A stretch of DNA of 64,000 bases from Micromonospora sediminimaris (GTDB lineage: Bacteria; Actinomycetota; Actinomycetes; Mycobacteriales; Micromonosporaceae): NCBI GenBank assembly GCA_900112325.1, contig FOLJ01000009.1, positions 1-64,000 on the forward strand, written 5' to 3'. Positions 9,430-21,819 of this stretch are shown piece after piece. A program made the translations under genes and the position numbers. Below the pieces are notes generated by a model, which was not told where the DNA came from, ran no database searches, and was given only the letters and a program-made list of their open reading frames with translations. Numbering within the stretch: position 1 is the first letter of the stretch; each line of letters begins with the position of its first letter.

Positions 9430-10524
9430 TCAGCTGATGCCCGCTTCGGTGCAGAGCGCGGCGAAGTTGCCGGTGCAGACCTCTTCCTTGGTCACGAAAC
9501 CGTCGGCGATGACGTCCTTGACGTTCTCCTTGTAGATCGCCTGCGGGGTGAGCAGGACGGCGGGGACGTCACGGTTGCCCTCGGGGTCCTTGACGGTCTG
9601 GCCGGTCTCCTTGCGCTCGCCCTTGGCCAGCGCGATGGCCAGCTCGGCGGCGGCGTCGGCCTCCTGCTTGACGGCCTTGTAGACGGTCATGCACTGGTCA
9701 CCGGCGAGGATGTTCTGCAGGCCCTGCGTGGTGGCGTCCTGGCCGGTCACCGGAACCTTGCCGTTGAGCTTGTTCTTCTTCAGCACCGAGATGGCGGCGT
9801 TGCCGAGGCCGTCGTTCGCGGCCAGCACGCCGTCGATCTTGCCGCCGGTCTGGGTGAGCATCTGCTCGAAGATCGTGGCGGCCTGGGCGTTGTCCCAGTC
9901 CGGCACGGACTGGTCCGGGCCCTTGACGTACTCGTTGGCGTCGAACTTGGGCTTGAGGATCGAGTCGTAGCCGTTCTTGAACAGGGTGGCGTTGTTGTCG
10001 GTCGGCGACCCGTTCAGGTACGCCACGACCGGCTTCTCCGCCTTCTGGTCGGTCAGGCACTTGGCCAGGCCCTCGCCCTGGAGCTTGCCGACGGCCTCGT
10101 TGTCGAAGCTGACGTAGTACTCCGCCGAGCCGCCGAGGGTGAGGCGGTCGTAGTCGATGGTGGCGACGCCCTGCGACTTGGCCTTGTCGAGGACGGCCTT
10201 GCCGGTGCCGGAGTCCAGGTTCACGATCATCAGCGCGGTGACGCCGCTCGTGATCATCTGGTCGGCGATGGTCTGGAACTGGGTCTTGTCGCCCTGCGCG
10301 TTCTGGATGTCGTATTCGACGCCGGCAGCTTCGAACGCGGCCTGGAGGAACTTGCGGTCAGCGCCCTCCCAACGGGCGGAGGACTTGCTGTCCGGCAGGA
10401 TCACGCCGATCTTCGGGGTCACGTCGGAGCCGGCCTGGTCGCCGCCGGACTCGTCGCCACAGGCCGTCAGGCTGCCGAGGGCCAGCAGGCCCACGGTGCC
10501 GACGGCGAGGAAGCCCTTGCGCAT
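9430..10524 (-). CDS. xylF: Sugar ABC transporter substrate-binding lipoprotein (XylF-like)
   Basis: 364 residues. Signal peptide MRKGFLAVGTVGLLALGSLTAC with lipobox LTAC, so the mature protein is lipid-anchored outside the membrane. The rest is a type I periplasmic-binding fold (IGVILPDSKSSARWEGADRK, MIVNLDSGTGKAVLDKAK, GKIDGVLAANDGLGNAAI), closest in features to D-xylose-binding XylF. The ATG at 10524 is preceded by AAAGGACC; an upstream in-frame ATG would remove the signal peptide from the N-terminus. First gene of the operon xylF-xylG-xylH-ROK. Confidence 0.88.
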   Translation of the reverse strand: MRKGFLAVGTVGLLALGSLTACGDESGGDQAGSDVTPKIGVILPDSKSSARWEGADRKFLQAAFEAAGVEYDIQNAQGDKTQFQTIADQMITSGVTALMIVNLDSGTGKAVLDKAKSQGVATIDYDRLTLGGSAEYYVSFDNEAVGKLQGEGLAKCLTDQKAEKPVVAYLNGSPTDNNATLFKNGYDSILKPKFDANEYVKGPDQSVPDWDNAQAATIFEQMLTQTGGKIDGVLAANDGLGNAAISVLKKNKLNGKVPVTGQDATTQGLQNILAGDQCMTVYKAVKQEADAAAELAIALAKGERKETGQTVKDPEGNRDVPAVLLTPQAIYKENVKDVIADGFVTKEEVCTGNFAALCTEAGIS

Positions 10525-10583
10525 GTGCAGGGTCCTTTCGAGGGTGGGGAAGGGTGTCGGTGTTTTGTTTTGTTGTGTCCGGC

Positions 10584-10612
10584 AACGTATTCCGCGCCAC
10601 ACGCCAGCACAA
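10584..10612 (-). promoter_or_regulatory. Promoter of the sugar transporter operon
   Basis: On the minus strand: -35 TTGTGC (10612-10607), 17-base spacer, -10 TACGTT (10589-10584), about 60 bases before the xylF start. The transcribed leader contains a T/G-rich stretch on the plus strand (TGTTTTGTTTTGTTGTG, 10561-10577). Confidence 0.55.
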
Positions 10613-10631
10613 GGGTGGGCCGGTCACGAGT

Positions 10632-10650
10632 TTGTTGTCGGCGGTAACAA
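10632..10650 (-). promoter_or_regulatory. Candidate operator for the ROK regulator
   Basis: Inverted repeat TTGTT-N9-AACAA located about 20 bases upstream of the -35 of the xylF promoter. Position and symmetry suit a ROK dimer; binding is an inference. Confidence 0.35.
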
Positions 10651-10735
10651 TTCAGCAACGCCAGCGACACCTCGCCGCCACCGTGCCTGCGAGGACCCTG
10701 GTGTCCGGGTCGCCGGTCGGCGGATACGGGTCGGG

Positions 10736-11215
10736 TCAGGGGCGCGAAAGCGGGGCGAACCGGGCGTCGGTGAGGGCGGCCAGGTCGGCCGGGGCCAGCT
10801 CCACCTGGAGCCCCCGGCGGCCGGCCGAGACGTACACCGTCGGATGCTTCAGGGCGGAGACGTCGAGGACCGTGGGCAGCCGTCGCCGCTGGCCCAGTGG
10901 GCTGATCCCGCCGCGTACGTAACCGGTGGCCCGCTCGGCCGTCGCCCGCTCGGCCAACGTGGCCCGCTTGCCGCCCACGGCTGCCGCGAGCGCCTTGAGG
11001 TCGAGATCGCCGGTGACCGGCACCACCGCCACCGTCAGCGCCCCGTCGACCTCGGTGACCAGGGTCTTGAAGACGCGCTCCGGCGCCACCGCCAGGGCGG
11101 CGGCGACCAGCGCGCCATAGTTGGGCTCATCAGGCGAGACGTCGTACGGATGGGTGCGATGGTCGACCTTCCGCTTGGTCAGCAGCGCGGTCGCCGGGGT
11201 GCCACGTCCCGCCAT
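10736..11215 (-). CDS. ybaK: YbaK/EbsC family aminoacyl-tRNA deacylase
   Basis: 159 residues, the family's normal size. Members hydrolyse mischarged Cys-tRNA(Pro) or related misacylated tRNAs in trans. The catalytic Lys region VFKTLVTEVDG (near residue 47) and the substrate loops GYVRGGISPLGQRRRLPTVLD (near 105-122) are well kept. Start ATG at 11215 gives MAGRGTPATALLTKRKVDH, as expected for the family; the long frame upstream of it is antisense to the methyltransferase gene. Divergent from the methyltransferase across a repeat-containing gap. Confidence 0.9.
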   Translation of the reverse strand: MAGRGTPATALLTKRKVDHRTHPYDVSPDEPNYGALVAAALAVAPERVFKTLVTEVDGALTVAVVPVTGDLDLKALAAAVGGKRATLAERATAERATGYVRGGISPLGQRRRLPTVLDVSALKHPTVYVSAGRRGLQVELAPADLAALTDARFAPLSRP

Positions 11216-11258
11216 GCCCGCCAACGTAAACCCGGGCCGCTGCCCGCAGGGCGCCAAC

Positions 11259-11313
11259 ATGCCGCAAGTCGCGCCTTCCGGCCGACGTTGAGGGCCCAGG
11301 ATGCCGCAAGTCG
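11259..11313. repeat. Intergenic GCGGCAT repeat, copy A
   Basis: Two direct copies of ATGCCGCAAGTCG (11259-11271, 11301-11313) enclosing a core ending GAGGGCCCAGG. The core matches copies at 12617-12674 (reverse orientation) and 35066-35121. Confidence 0.6.
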
Positions 11314-11387
11314 TGACCGGCATGCCCGGCGAGAGGCCGGCCTGGGCCTCGGGCGGGCAGGTGGGGGCGGGGCGGAAGAATAGGCGG

Positions 11388-12572
11388 GTGGATCTGGAGC
11401 AGTTCGCCGCGTTGCGTACGCCCGAGGGGTCGGCCGCGCTCGACGCGGCGGCCGGGGTGGCCGGCGGTGATCCGCTGGCCGCGGCGGTGGCGCTGCGCTC
11501 TGCCGGGGTGCCCGGCGGGCTCGCGGCGGCGGCGCTGACCCAGGCCGAGCTGCGCCGCCGGGCGACCGGCAAGTTCGGGCCGGCGGCGGCCGGCATGTTC
11601 TTCACCCGGCCGGGGCTGGAACAGGCCACCCGGCGGGTCGTCGCCGACCGGCGGGCCCGGCGGCTGCGCGCCGCCGGGGTGCGCACACTTGCCGACCTGG
11701 GCTGCGGGCTGGGCGCCGACGCGCTCGCCGCCGCCCGCGCCGGCATCCGGGTGTACGCGGTGGAAGCCGACCCGCTCACCGCTGCGCTGGCCGAGGCGAA
11801 CGTCCAGGCCGCTGGGCTGGCCGACCTGGTCACCGTCGAGTGTGGCGACGCGACGGCGTTCGACGTGACAGGGGTCGAGGCGGTCTTCTGCGACCCGGCC
11901 CGACGCCGAGCCGGCACCGGTCGCCGGATCTTCGACCCGAACTCGTACTCGCCGCCGTGGGACTTCGTGACCGGCCTGGCCGACCGGGTGCCGCGCACGG
12001 TGGTGAAGGTCGCGCCGGGGATCGACCACGCGCTGATCCCGCCCGGCGCGGAGGCGGAGTGGGTGAGCGTGGAAGGCGACCTGGTCGAGGCAGCCCTCTG
12101 GTGCGGCGAACTGGCCGAGGTCTCCCGCCGCGCGACCGTGCTGACCGGCGAGTCGGTGCACCAGCTCGCGGGGTCGGGCACCCACGAGGCGCCGGTCGGG
12201 GCGGTGCGGCGCTTCGTGTACGACCCCGATCCGGCGGTGGTGCGCGCACACCTGATCGCCGAGTTGGCTGCCGACCTGGACGCCACCCTCGCCGACCCGA
12301 CCATCGCCTACCTCTACGCCGACACGGCCCGGCGCACGCCGTACGCCCGCTGCCTGGAAGTGACCGACGTGCTGCCGTTCTCCCTCAAGCGGCTGCGGGC
12401 GCTGCTGCGGGAACGGCGGGTCGGCCGGGTGGAGATCCTCAAGCGCGGCTCCGCGCTGGAGCCCGAGCGGCTCCGGCGCGACCTGCGGCTAAGCGGCGAC
12501 CAGCCGGCGAGCCTGGTGCTCACCCGGGTCGCCACCGCCCCGACGGTCCTGGTCTGCCGCCCGGTGGCCTGA
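11388..12572 (+). CDS. SAM-dependent methyltransferase, THUMP-like family
   Basis: About 394 residues from GTG 11388. A class I methyltransferase core is visible: motif I TLADLGCGLGADALAAARAG (near 104), the acidic end of strand 2 VYAVEADPLTAAL, and AVFCDPARR in the position of the catalytic motif IV. The C-terminal part (KRLRALLRERRVGRVEILKRG) matches the THUMP-like region of actinobacterial proteins with this annotation. The substrate is unknown. An ATG at 11301 is in frame but falls inside repeat copy A, so the later GTG is preferred; no good ribosome site is seen at either. Confidence 0.8.
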   Translation: MDLEQFAALRTPEGSAALDAAAGVAGGDPLAAAVALRSAGVPGGLAAAALTQAELRRRATGKFGPAAAGMFFTRPGLEQATRRVVADRRARRLRAAGVRTLADLGCGLGADALAAARAGIRVYAVEADPLTAALAEANVQAAGLADLVTVECGDATAFDVTGVEAVFCDPARRRAGTGRRIFDPNSYSPPWDFVTGLADRVPRTVVKVAPGIDHALIPPGAEAEWVSVEGDLVEAALWCGELAEVSRRATVLTGESVHQLAGSGTHEAPVGAVRRFVYDPDPAVVRAHLIAELAADLDATLADPTIAYLYADTARRTPYARCLEVTDVLPFSLKRLRALLRERRVGRVEILKRGSALEPERLRRDLRLSGDQPASLVLTRVATAPTVLVCRPVA

Positions 12573-12616
12573 ACCCCGCCCCGCTGGCCGGGCCGCTCAT
12601 GTGCAGCCGGCGGGCG

Positions 12617-12674
12617 CGGGTTGCGGCATCCTGGGCTGTCAGCTCGGCGGGAGGCCGCGTCATGCCGCAACTCG
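12617..12674. repeat. Intergenic GCGGCAT repeat, copy B (reverse orientation)
   Basis: CGGGTTGCGGCAT (12617-12629) and ATGCCGCAACTCG (12662-12674) enclose a core whose reverse complement matches the plus-strand core of copy C at 35066-35121. Lies between the methyltransferase and DUF397 genes. Confidence 0.6.
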
Positions 12675-12776
12675 CGGACCCCAGCGCGGGAGGGCGCGCG
12701 ACCGCATGGCGAGCCCAGCCGGGGTGGGGACGGGGGCCGGGTCGGCGCAGAAGGGGGAGCGCCGGGTCGGGGTTGG

Positions 12777-12968
12777 TCAGCGGGTGGGGGCGTGGGGGGC
12801 GATGAAGGCGCGCCAGGCAGCGGGGGTGAAGGCGAGCGCCGGGCCGGCCGGGTCCTTGCTGTCGCGTACGGCGACCACGCCGGGCAGGTTGTCGGCGACC
12901 TCGACGCAGGCGCCGCCGTTGCTGTTGCTGCGGGAGGACTTGCGCCAGGCGGCACGGGTCAGGTCCAT
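12777..12968 (-). CDS. DUF397 protein
   Basis: 63 residues, the complete DUF397 domain: [21 protein letters not shown], then [27 protein letters not shown]. In Streptomyces such small proteins (BldB/Scr2-like relatives) pair with XRE regulators of the WhiJ type and influence development; some pairs behave like toxin-antitoxin modules. The start codon overlaps the end of the upstream XRE gene by 10 bases, so they are translated together. Function here is inferred from the pairing only. Confidence 0.9.
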   Translation of the reverse strand: MDLTRAAWRKSSRSNSNGGACVEVADNLPGVVAVRDSKDPAGPALAFTPAAWRAFIAPHAPTR

Positions 12969-13759
12969 GACTTCGCCACTTCCTCGATCAGGCGGGCGGA
13001 CTGCCGGTGTGGCAGCGCCTCACCGGCCACAGTCTCCCAGTGTCGCCCCAGGGCGGCAAGGTCGTTCGGGCTGTCCACTGTGTGCCCCCGGAGCTGGTTG
13101 TCCAGGTGCGCCACCTCGGTGCCGTCGGCCAGCCGGGCCAACACGAAGGGGCCGTTGAGTCCGACGTACCACGGGGTCTCGGCCGGGATGATCCGCACCT
13201 GGACATGCGGGCGGTCACTGACGGCCAGCAGGTGTTCCAGTTGCTCGCGCATGGTCGCGCGCTCGCCGACCTGCCGGCGCAACACCTGCTCGTCGAGCAC
13301 CGCCACGAGCTGCGGGGGCTCCTCGCGGGCGAGCACCTCCTGCCGGGCCATCCGGGCCAGCACCCGCTTCTCGATCTGCTCGTCGGTAAGCGGTGGACCG
13401 GCCCGGAGCATCGCCCGCGCGTACGCCTCGGTCTGGAGCAGGCCCGGCACCACCGCCGGGTCGTACCAGCGCAGCGCGACCGCCTCCCGCTCGATCTCGC
13501 CCCACGGCCGGAACCAGTCCGGCTCGGCGTGCAGCCGGATCAGCTCCAGCATCCCGACGAAGAGGCCACCGGTCTCCAGCACCTTGTCGAACCGGGCCAG
13601 GTAGTCGGCGCTGAGCTGGTTCGGGCCGATCTCCATCGCGCTCACTGCCGAGGTCGAGTAGTTGATCATCTTGCTCAGCTCCTCCTGGCTGAGCCCGCGC
13701 ACCTTGCGCGCCCGGCGCAACTGGTCGCGCAGGAACCCCAGGGTTGGTACGTCCGCCAT
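12959..13759 (-). CDS. XRE-family regulator with DUF5753 (WhiJ-like)
   Basis: 266 residues. N-terminal Cro/CI helix-turn-helix (about 8-65, [32 protein letters not shown]), then the DUF5753 region (about 85-260) with [21 protein letters not shown] and [25 protein letters not shown]. These regulators usually sit beside a DUF397 gene, as here. The start ATG gives the usual short N-terminus before the HTH; the same frame runs antisense to groEL for another 1.5 kb and that part is not coding. Faces the groESL control region divergently. Confidence 0.9.
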   Translation of the reverse strand: MADVPTLGFLRDQLRRARKVRGLSQEELSKMINYSTSAVSAMEIGPNQLSADYLARFDKVLETGGLFVGMLELIRLHAEPDWFRPWGEIEREAVALRWYDPAVVPGLLQTEAYARAMLRAGPPLTDEQIEKRVLARMARQEVLAREEPPQLVAVLDEQVLRRQVGERATMREQLEHLLAVSDRPHVQVRIIPAETPWYVGLNGPFVLARLADGTEVAHLDNQLRGHTVDSPNDLAALGRHWETVAGEALPHRQSARLIEEVAKSWT

Positions 13760-13911
13760 GTGTCTGCCCTCCGTGACGTGGTCGCGCCGGAGAGTAAGGG
13801 GCGGTCGTTGGGCGGGGAAGAGACTGTCGGCGTGTTGCGGTAAACGCTGGCGAACGACGCCGGAAGAGTGGGTAAAAAGTGGCGGAGGGGCGGCGACACG
13901 AGGGTGGCGGA

Positions 13912-13938
13912 TTGGCACTCTCCTTGACGGAGTGCTAG
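13912..13938 (+). promoter_or_regulatory. CIRCE operator 1 (HrcA site)
   Basis: TTGGCACTC-N9-GAGTGCTAG, two mismatches to the CIRCE consensus TTAGCACTC-N9-GAGTGCTAA. Contains the -35 hexamer of the groESL promoter (TTGACG, 13924-13929) in its spacer, so bound HrcA would cover the promoter. Confidence 0.88.
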
Positions 13939-13952
13939 CCGAGGAATAACCT
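13924..13952 (+). promoter_or_regulatory. groESL promoter
   Basis: -35 TTGACG (13924-13929), 17-base spacer, -10 TAACCT (13947-13952). The predicted start of transcription, about 13959, falls at the left arm of CIRCE 2. The leader to groES is about 165 bases. Confidence 0.75.
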
Positions 13953-13956
13953 GCGA

Positions 13957-13983
13957 TTAGCACTCTCACCCTGAGGGTGCCAA
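13957..13983 (+). promoter_or_regulatory. CIRCE operator 2 (HrcA site)
   Basis: TTAGCACTC-N9-GGGTGCCAA: left arm perfect, right arm with two changes that keep it as a partial inverted repeat. Lies at the transcription start. The gap from 13760 to 14125 otherwise holds only the XRE promoter region and the groES leader. Confidence 0.82.
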
Positions 13984-14125
13984 CCTTCGGGCCCTGGTGT
14001 CCGGGGGTTGAACGCCAGGCGGACCGGCACCCGCGACGACGGCCCCGCCCGGTGGCATGTGGCAGATTGACGCCGGTCGGCATGCCGATCGGCAACGAAA
14101 CCAAGTACCCCAGGAGGGTATGCCC

Positions 14126-14434
14126 GTGACTACCGCGACCAAGGTTGCGATCAAGCCGCTCGAGGACCGCATCGTGGTCCAGGCGAACGAGGCCGAGACC
14201 ACCACCGCCTCGGGCATCGTGATCCCCGACACCGCCAAGGAGAAGCCGCAGGAGGGCACCGTCCTCGCTGTCGGCCCGGGCCGGATCGACGACAAGGGCA
14301 ACCGCGTGCCGATCGACGTCTCCGTCGGCGACACCGTTCTCTACTCGAAGTACGGCGGCACCGAGGTCAAGTACGCCGGCGAGGAGTACCTGGTGCTCTC
14401 CGCCCGCGACGTCCTCGCGGTCATCGAGAAGTAA
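14126..14434 (+). CDS. groES: Co-chaperonin GroES
   Basis: 102 residues, normal. GroES caps the GroEL ring and lends its mobile loop (near 18-35, [19 protein letters not shown]) to bind it. The typical [22 protein letters not shown] roof and C-terminal [11 protein letters not shown] are present. AGGAGG at 14112-14117 is 8 bases from the GTG at 14126 but only 2 from the ATG at 14120, so GTG is chosen. Heat-inducible expression through HrcA/CIRCE is expected. Followed by a hairpin and groEL1. Confidence 0.96.
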   Translation: MTTATKVAIKPLEDRIVVQANEAETTTASGIVIPDTAKEKPQEGTVLAVGPGRIDDKGNRVPIDVSVGDTVLYSKYGGTEVKYAGEEYLVLSARDVLAVIEK

Positions 14435-14438
14435 GTAA

Positions 14439-16160
<1,722 letters not shown>

Positions 16161-16177
16161 GCCTGCCGTACGCCGGA

Positions 16178-16212
16178 CGTGGGGCGCACCGTCGACGACG
16201 GTGCGCCCCACG
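16178..16212 (+). terminator. Terminator of groESL
   Basis: Perfect 16-bp stem (16178-16193 with 16197-16212), 3-base loop, 18 bases after the groEL1 stop. Confidence 0.8.
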
Positions 16213-16363
16213 CGCGTGAGTGGGACGGTCATGCGCCGGAGCCGGCGGCGGAGGCGGACCCCTCGGGACGTCGGACCCGGTTCCGGGCCGGTGCGCGGTG
16301 ACGAGAGGTTACGGAACGCCGACGGCGCTACCGGACCGGTGCCCGGTGGGAAACACTGGGCGG

Positions 16364-17977
16364 GTGAGCAGCACGACACCCCGGTTCGCGGCCCTGGCCG
16401 GCATCGCCGCCGCTGCGACGGCCATCGGCACCGCCGAAGTGGTTGCCGCCCTGACCGGCCCCCGGTCGTCCCCGCTCGTCGCGGTCGGCGGTCTCGTCGT
16501 GGACACCGCCCCCGAGCCGGTCAAGCGGTTCGGCATCGAGGTCTTCGGCACGTACGACAAGATCGCCCTGCTGGTCGGCACGGCGCTGCTGCTCGGCGGC
16601 TTCGCCGCCCTGATCGGCATGCTGGCCGCCCGGCGGCTGACGGTGGGCCTGGCCGGCATCGTCGTCTTCGGCGGGATCGGCGCGGCGGCGGCCCTGACCC
16701 GGGCCGGCGCGGACGCCGCCGACGTGCTCCCGTCGCTGCTCGGAGCGGCGGTCGGCGGGGTGGCGCTGTGGGCGTTCGTCGCCGGCCCGCTGGAACTCGA
16801 CCCCTGGCCCTGGTCCCCACCGACGCCAGCCGGCAGTCCGTCGGTCCCGGGAAGCCCGCCGGCCGCCGGCGGCCCATCGGGCCCCGCAGGTCCGGGGCGG
16901 GGGGTCGACCCGGACTCGCGGCGGCGGTTCCTCACCGGGGTCGGGACCGTGCTCGGGGTGGCTGCCGTCGGGGGAGTGGCGGGGCGGTGGTTGGCCGGCC
17001 GTCAGGGCGTGTCGGCCGCCCGCGAGGCGATCACGCTGCCGGCCCCGGTCTCCGCCGCACCGCCGGTGCCGGCCGGCGCTGACCTGGCCCAGCCCGGGCT
17101 GGCCAGTTACGTCACGTCGAACCGCGGCTTCTACCGGATCGACACCGCGCTCGTGGTGCCGCAGGTCGATCCCGCGACCTGGCAGTTGCGCATTCACGGC
17201 CGGGTCCGCAACCCGGTCACGCTGAGCTACGCCGATCTGCTCGCCCGGCCCATGGTGGAGCGGTACGTCACGCTGGCCTGCGTCTCCAACGAGGTCGGCG
17301 GCGACCTGATCGGCAACGCGCGCTGGCTCGGCGTGCCGATCCGGGATCTGCTCGACGAGGTGGGGCCGTTGGACGGCGCCGACCAGGTGGTCGGGCGTTC
17401 GGTCGACGGTTGGACCTGCGGCACCCCGACGGCCGCGCTGCGCGACGGGCGGGACGCGCTGCTCGCGGTCGGCATGAACGGCGAGCCACTGCCGGTGCAG
17501 CACGGCTTCCCGGTCCGGATGGTGGTGCCGGGCCTGTACGGCTACGTGTCGGCCTGCAAGTGGATCACCGAGCTGGAGCTGACCAGCTTCGCGGACTTCG
17601 ACGCGTACTGGGTGCCCCGGGGGTGGTCGGCGCAGGGTCCGATCAAGACGCAGTCGCGGATCGACACGCCCCGCCCGCGCAACCGACCGGCCGCCGGCCC
17701 GGTCACGGTCGCGGGCGTCGCCTGGGCGCAGCACCGGGGCATCGACCGTGTCGAGGTACGCGTCGACGAAGGGCCCTGGCAGCAGGCCCAACTGGCGCCG
17801 ACCGTCTCGGTGGACACCTGGGTGCAGTGGTCGTGGCAGTGGCCGGCGACCCCGGGCGAGCACACCCTCCAGGTGCGGGCGACGGACAGCACCGGCGAGA
17901 CCCAGACCGCCCAACGGCAGGACGTCGCCCCCGACGGTGCGACCGGCTGGCACTCCGTCACACTCACCGTCACCTGA
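16364..17977 (+). CDS. Membrane molybdopterin-dependent oxidoreductase (sulfite oxidase family)
   Basis: About 537 residues from GTG 16364. Four membrane helices in the first 150 residues, then a Pro/Gly-rich stretch and a second hydrophobic segment after RRRFLTGVGTVLGVAAVGG. Residues about 240-400 form the sulfite-oxidase/YedY-type Moco domain: YVTLACVSNEVGGD carries the Cys expected to bind molybdenum, and MNGEPLPVQHGFPVRMVVPGLYGY is the family signature. A C-terminal immunoglobulin-like dimerisation domain (about 420-537) follows. Substrate unknown; it may be a methionine sulfoxide or sulfite-related redox enzyme facing outward. Confidence 0.85.
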   Translation: MSSTTPRFAALAGIAAAATAIGTAEVVAALTGPRSSPLVAVGGLVVDTAPEPVKRFGIEVFGTYDKIALLVGTALLLGGFAALIGMLAARRLTVGLAGIVVFGGIGAAAALTRAGADAADVLPSLLGAAVGGVALWAFVAGPLELDPWPWSPPTPAGSPSVPGSPPAAGGPSGPAGPGRGVDPDSRRRFLTGVGTVLGVAAVGGVAGRWLAGRQGVSAAREAITLPAPVSAAPPVPAGADLAQPGLASYVTSNRGFYRIDTALVVPQVDPATWQLRIHGRVRNPVTLSYADLLARPMVERYVTLACVSNEVGGDLIGNARWLGVPIRDLLDEVGPLDGADQVVGRSVDGWTCGTPTAALRDGRDALLAVGMNGEPLPVQHGFPVRMVVPGLYGYVSACKWITELELTSFADFDAYWVPRGWSAQGPIKTQSRIDTPRPRNRPAAGPVTVAGVAWAQHRGIDRVEVRVDEGPWQQAQLAPTVSVDTWVQWSWQWPATPGEHTLQVRATDSTGETQTAQRQDVAPDGATGWHSVTLTVT

Positions 17978-18038
17978 TAGGTCCCGCGGTGCCGGCGCTC
18001 CGGTACCGGCCGGGAGTGGCGGGAGTGTGCGGACAGCG

Positions 18039-18073
18039 CGACGCCGCGTCCCTCTGGTCGGGACGCGGCGTCG
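18039..18073. terminator. Bidirectional hairpin terminator
   Basis: 14-bp perfect stem (18039-18052 with 18060-18073) between the convergent oxidoreductase and whiD genes. Confidence 0.75.
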
Positions 18074-18088
18074 GTGGTGCGGGTCTGG

Positions 18089-18472
18089 TCAGGCGACGTT
18101 GCGCTGGATGGGCACCGTCGACCGGTGCGAGCTGCCCAGCCGGGCCTCCAGGCGGTTGATGTCGACGCGGGTCTGGCGGCGGTCGGCGAGATCCTCCCAG
18201 CCGACCGCGAGCAGTCGCAGCCGCTCGGACTCGCTGAAGCCACCCCAGACGCCGTACGGCTCGCGTACCGCCAGGGCGTGCGCGGCACACTCGGCGCGGA
18301 CCGGGCAGGCACGGCAGACGGCCTTGGCGGAGGATTCCCGGCGGAGCCGGGACGAGCCGCGCTCACCGTCGGGATGGAAGAACTGGGCGCTGTCGCGGCC
18401 CCGGCAGGCACCGAGCCGCTGCCAGTCCCAGAGGTCGATGATGGGTCCGGGCAGTCTACGTACGTTCGACAT
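18089..18472 (-). CDS. whiD: WhiB-family iron-sulfur regulator, WhiD/WhiB3 type
   Basis: 127 residues. Four cysteines that bind a [4Fe-4S] cluster: one in LGACRG (near 22) and three in AVCRACPVRAEC (near 52-63). The GVWGG turn precedes a basic C-terminus. The start MSNVRRLPGPIIDLWDWQRL and EPYGVWGGFSESER match the WhiD (Streptomyces) / WhiB3 (mycobacteria) branch, which controls spore maturation or redox-linked metabolism with the principal sigma factor. ATG 18472 is 7 bases from AGGAGG. Divergent from a BldM-like gene, the same neighbourhood as whiD-bldM in Streptomyces. Confidence 0.92.
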   Translation of the reverse strand: MSNVRRLPGPIIDLWDWQRLGACRGRDSAQFFHPDGERGSSRLRRESSAKAVCRACPVRAECAAHALAVREPYGVWGGFSESERLRLLAVGWEDLADRRQTRVDINRLEARLGSSHRSTVPIQRNVA

Positions 18473-18725
18473 CAGCACCCCTCCTCTCGCGCGGCACCGC
18501 GAGACAGCTTGTGGCCGGTTGTCCGGGCGGCGGGCCGCGCAGGCGCACCGTTCCCGGCCTGGCCACTCCCTACCCGGGCGCCTCTCGCCTCACACGTCTT
18601 TGATCCAAAACATCTGGCAGATTGCGGCATATGCCCTATCTGTCGGAAAAGTTGGGAGGATTGCCCGGAACCTCCTCCCGACCGGGGCTGGTCATGGTCT
18701 GCTCGTCAGCGGAGAGGAGATGCCT
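18473..18725. promoter_or_regulatory. Divergent control region between whiD and the bldM-like gene
   Basis: About 250 bases with a less GC-rich patch at 18596-18660 (CTTTGATCCAAAACATCTGG and following), the likely promoter zone for the bldM-like gene. A 5-bp hairpin GGAGG...CCTCC (18656-18676) precedes it. I could not assign a single convincing promoter. Confidence 0.35.
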
Positions 18726-19526
18726 GTGCGTACCGTTCTCGTGTGCGTTCGAACGCCGCTCGCGGCGCAGCACCTGACCTCCGCGGCAGCGCGGTTGGGA
18801 TTGTCGGGTGCCGTCCGGACGGCGGTCTCCGACCCCGAGGTGATGTTGCGGTTGGCCGAACGTCCGGCCGATGTGGTGCTCGCCGACACCGCGCTCACCC
18901 GCCCCGACAGCGTCGGCTTCGTCCGCCGGGTGCTGGCCCGTGCTCCGCAGGCCGCTGTCCTGCTGCTCGGCGCCGAGGAGTCCGAGGCGGCGGCGGCGAC
19001 CATCGGTGCCGGGGCCCGCGGGCTGATCCAGGGGGTCGACCAGGATCTGACCAGCGCCGTCGCCAAGGCGCTGCTGCTGCTGGCCGCGCCCGGTCGGACC
19101 AACCGGCACCGGATCGCTGATCCGGCCCGGGACGCCGCGGCGGTCGGCAGCCCGGCCCGGCCGGCCCCCGGTGGTCGTACCGGCGGCGAGGCGCCCACCG
19201 CCTGGCCGGGCACGGACGCGGCGGGCGGCCCGGCGGTGGTGCCGGTGCAGCGTGGCGACGACCCCGCCGAACCGGGTGCCGAGCCCGAACCGGGCAAGCC
19301 CACGTCGCCACCCAGAACCGACAGGTCCGCGATCGGCCTCACCGAGCGGGAGCTACAGGTGCTGCTCGGCATGGCCGAGGGCAAGAGCAACGCCGAGATC
19401 GGCCGGGAACTGTTCGTCTCCGAGGACACCGTGAAGACCCACGCCCGCCGGCTGTTCCGCAAGCTCGGTGCCCGCGATCGGGCGCACGCCGTGGCCGCCG
19501 GATTCCGGGCCGGTCTGGTCGCGTAG
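18726..19526 (+). CDS. bldM: BldM-like orphan response regulator, LuxR type
   Basis: 266 residues. The C-terminal LuxR helix-turn-helix (LTERELQVLLGMAEGKSNAE, DTVKTHARRLFRKLGARDRAH) closely follows BldM, and the gene has BldM's position between whiD and guaB. The N-terminal receiver is atypical: the acidic pair after the first strand is replaced (VLVCVRTP), and the conserved Lys is missing (GLIQGVD), although an Asp remains in VVLADTAL; phosphorylation is unlikely. A Pro/Gly-rich linker of about 70 residues separates the domains, longer than in Streptomyces BldM. GTG 18726 is 6 bases from AGGAG; the ATG at 18720 would touch it. Confidence 0.82.
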   Translation: MRTVLVCVRTPLAAQHLTSAAARLGLSGAVRTAVSDPEVMLRLAERPADVVLADTALTRPDSVGFVRRVLARAPQAAVLLLGAEESEAAAATIGAGARGLIQGVDQDLTSAVAKALLLLAAPGRTNRHRIADPARDAAAVGSPARPAPGGRTGGEAPTAWPGTDAAGGPAVVPVQRGDDPAEPGAEPEPGKPTSPPRTDRSAIGLTERELQVLLGMAEGKSNAEIGRELFVSEDTVKTHARRLFRKLGARDRAHAVAAGFRAGLVA

Positions 19527-19540
19527 CAACCCGGCCGGCT

Positions 19541-19569
19541 CGGTCCGGCCGATTCCGCCGGCCGGACCG
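19541..19569. terminator. Hairpin between convergent bldM-like and DUF5319 genes
   Basis: 11-bp stem (19541-19551 with 19559-19569), 7-base loop, 14 bases after the bldM-like stop codon. Confidence 0.6.
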
Positions 19570-19614
19570 GCCCGGCCGGTCGAGCCGAGCGGTAGCTGCG
19601 CTTCCGGTGACGGG

Positions 19615-21782
<2,168 letters not shown>

Positions 21783-21819
21783 CCCCTCCCCCCACCCCCG
21801 AAGACATCTGGAGTGCCCC

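Noticed and set aside
11381..11390. Leaderless start for the methyltransferase at GTG 11388
   Set aside because: TAGGCG ends only 1 base before the GTG, too close for a -10 box; the start is kept on protein grounds only.
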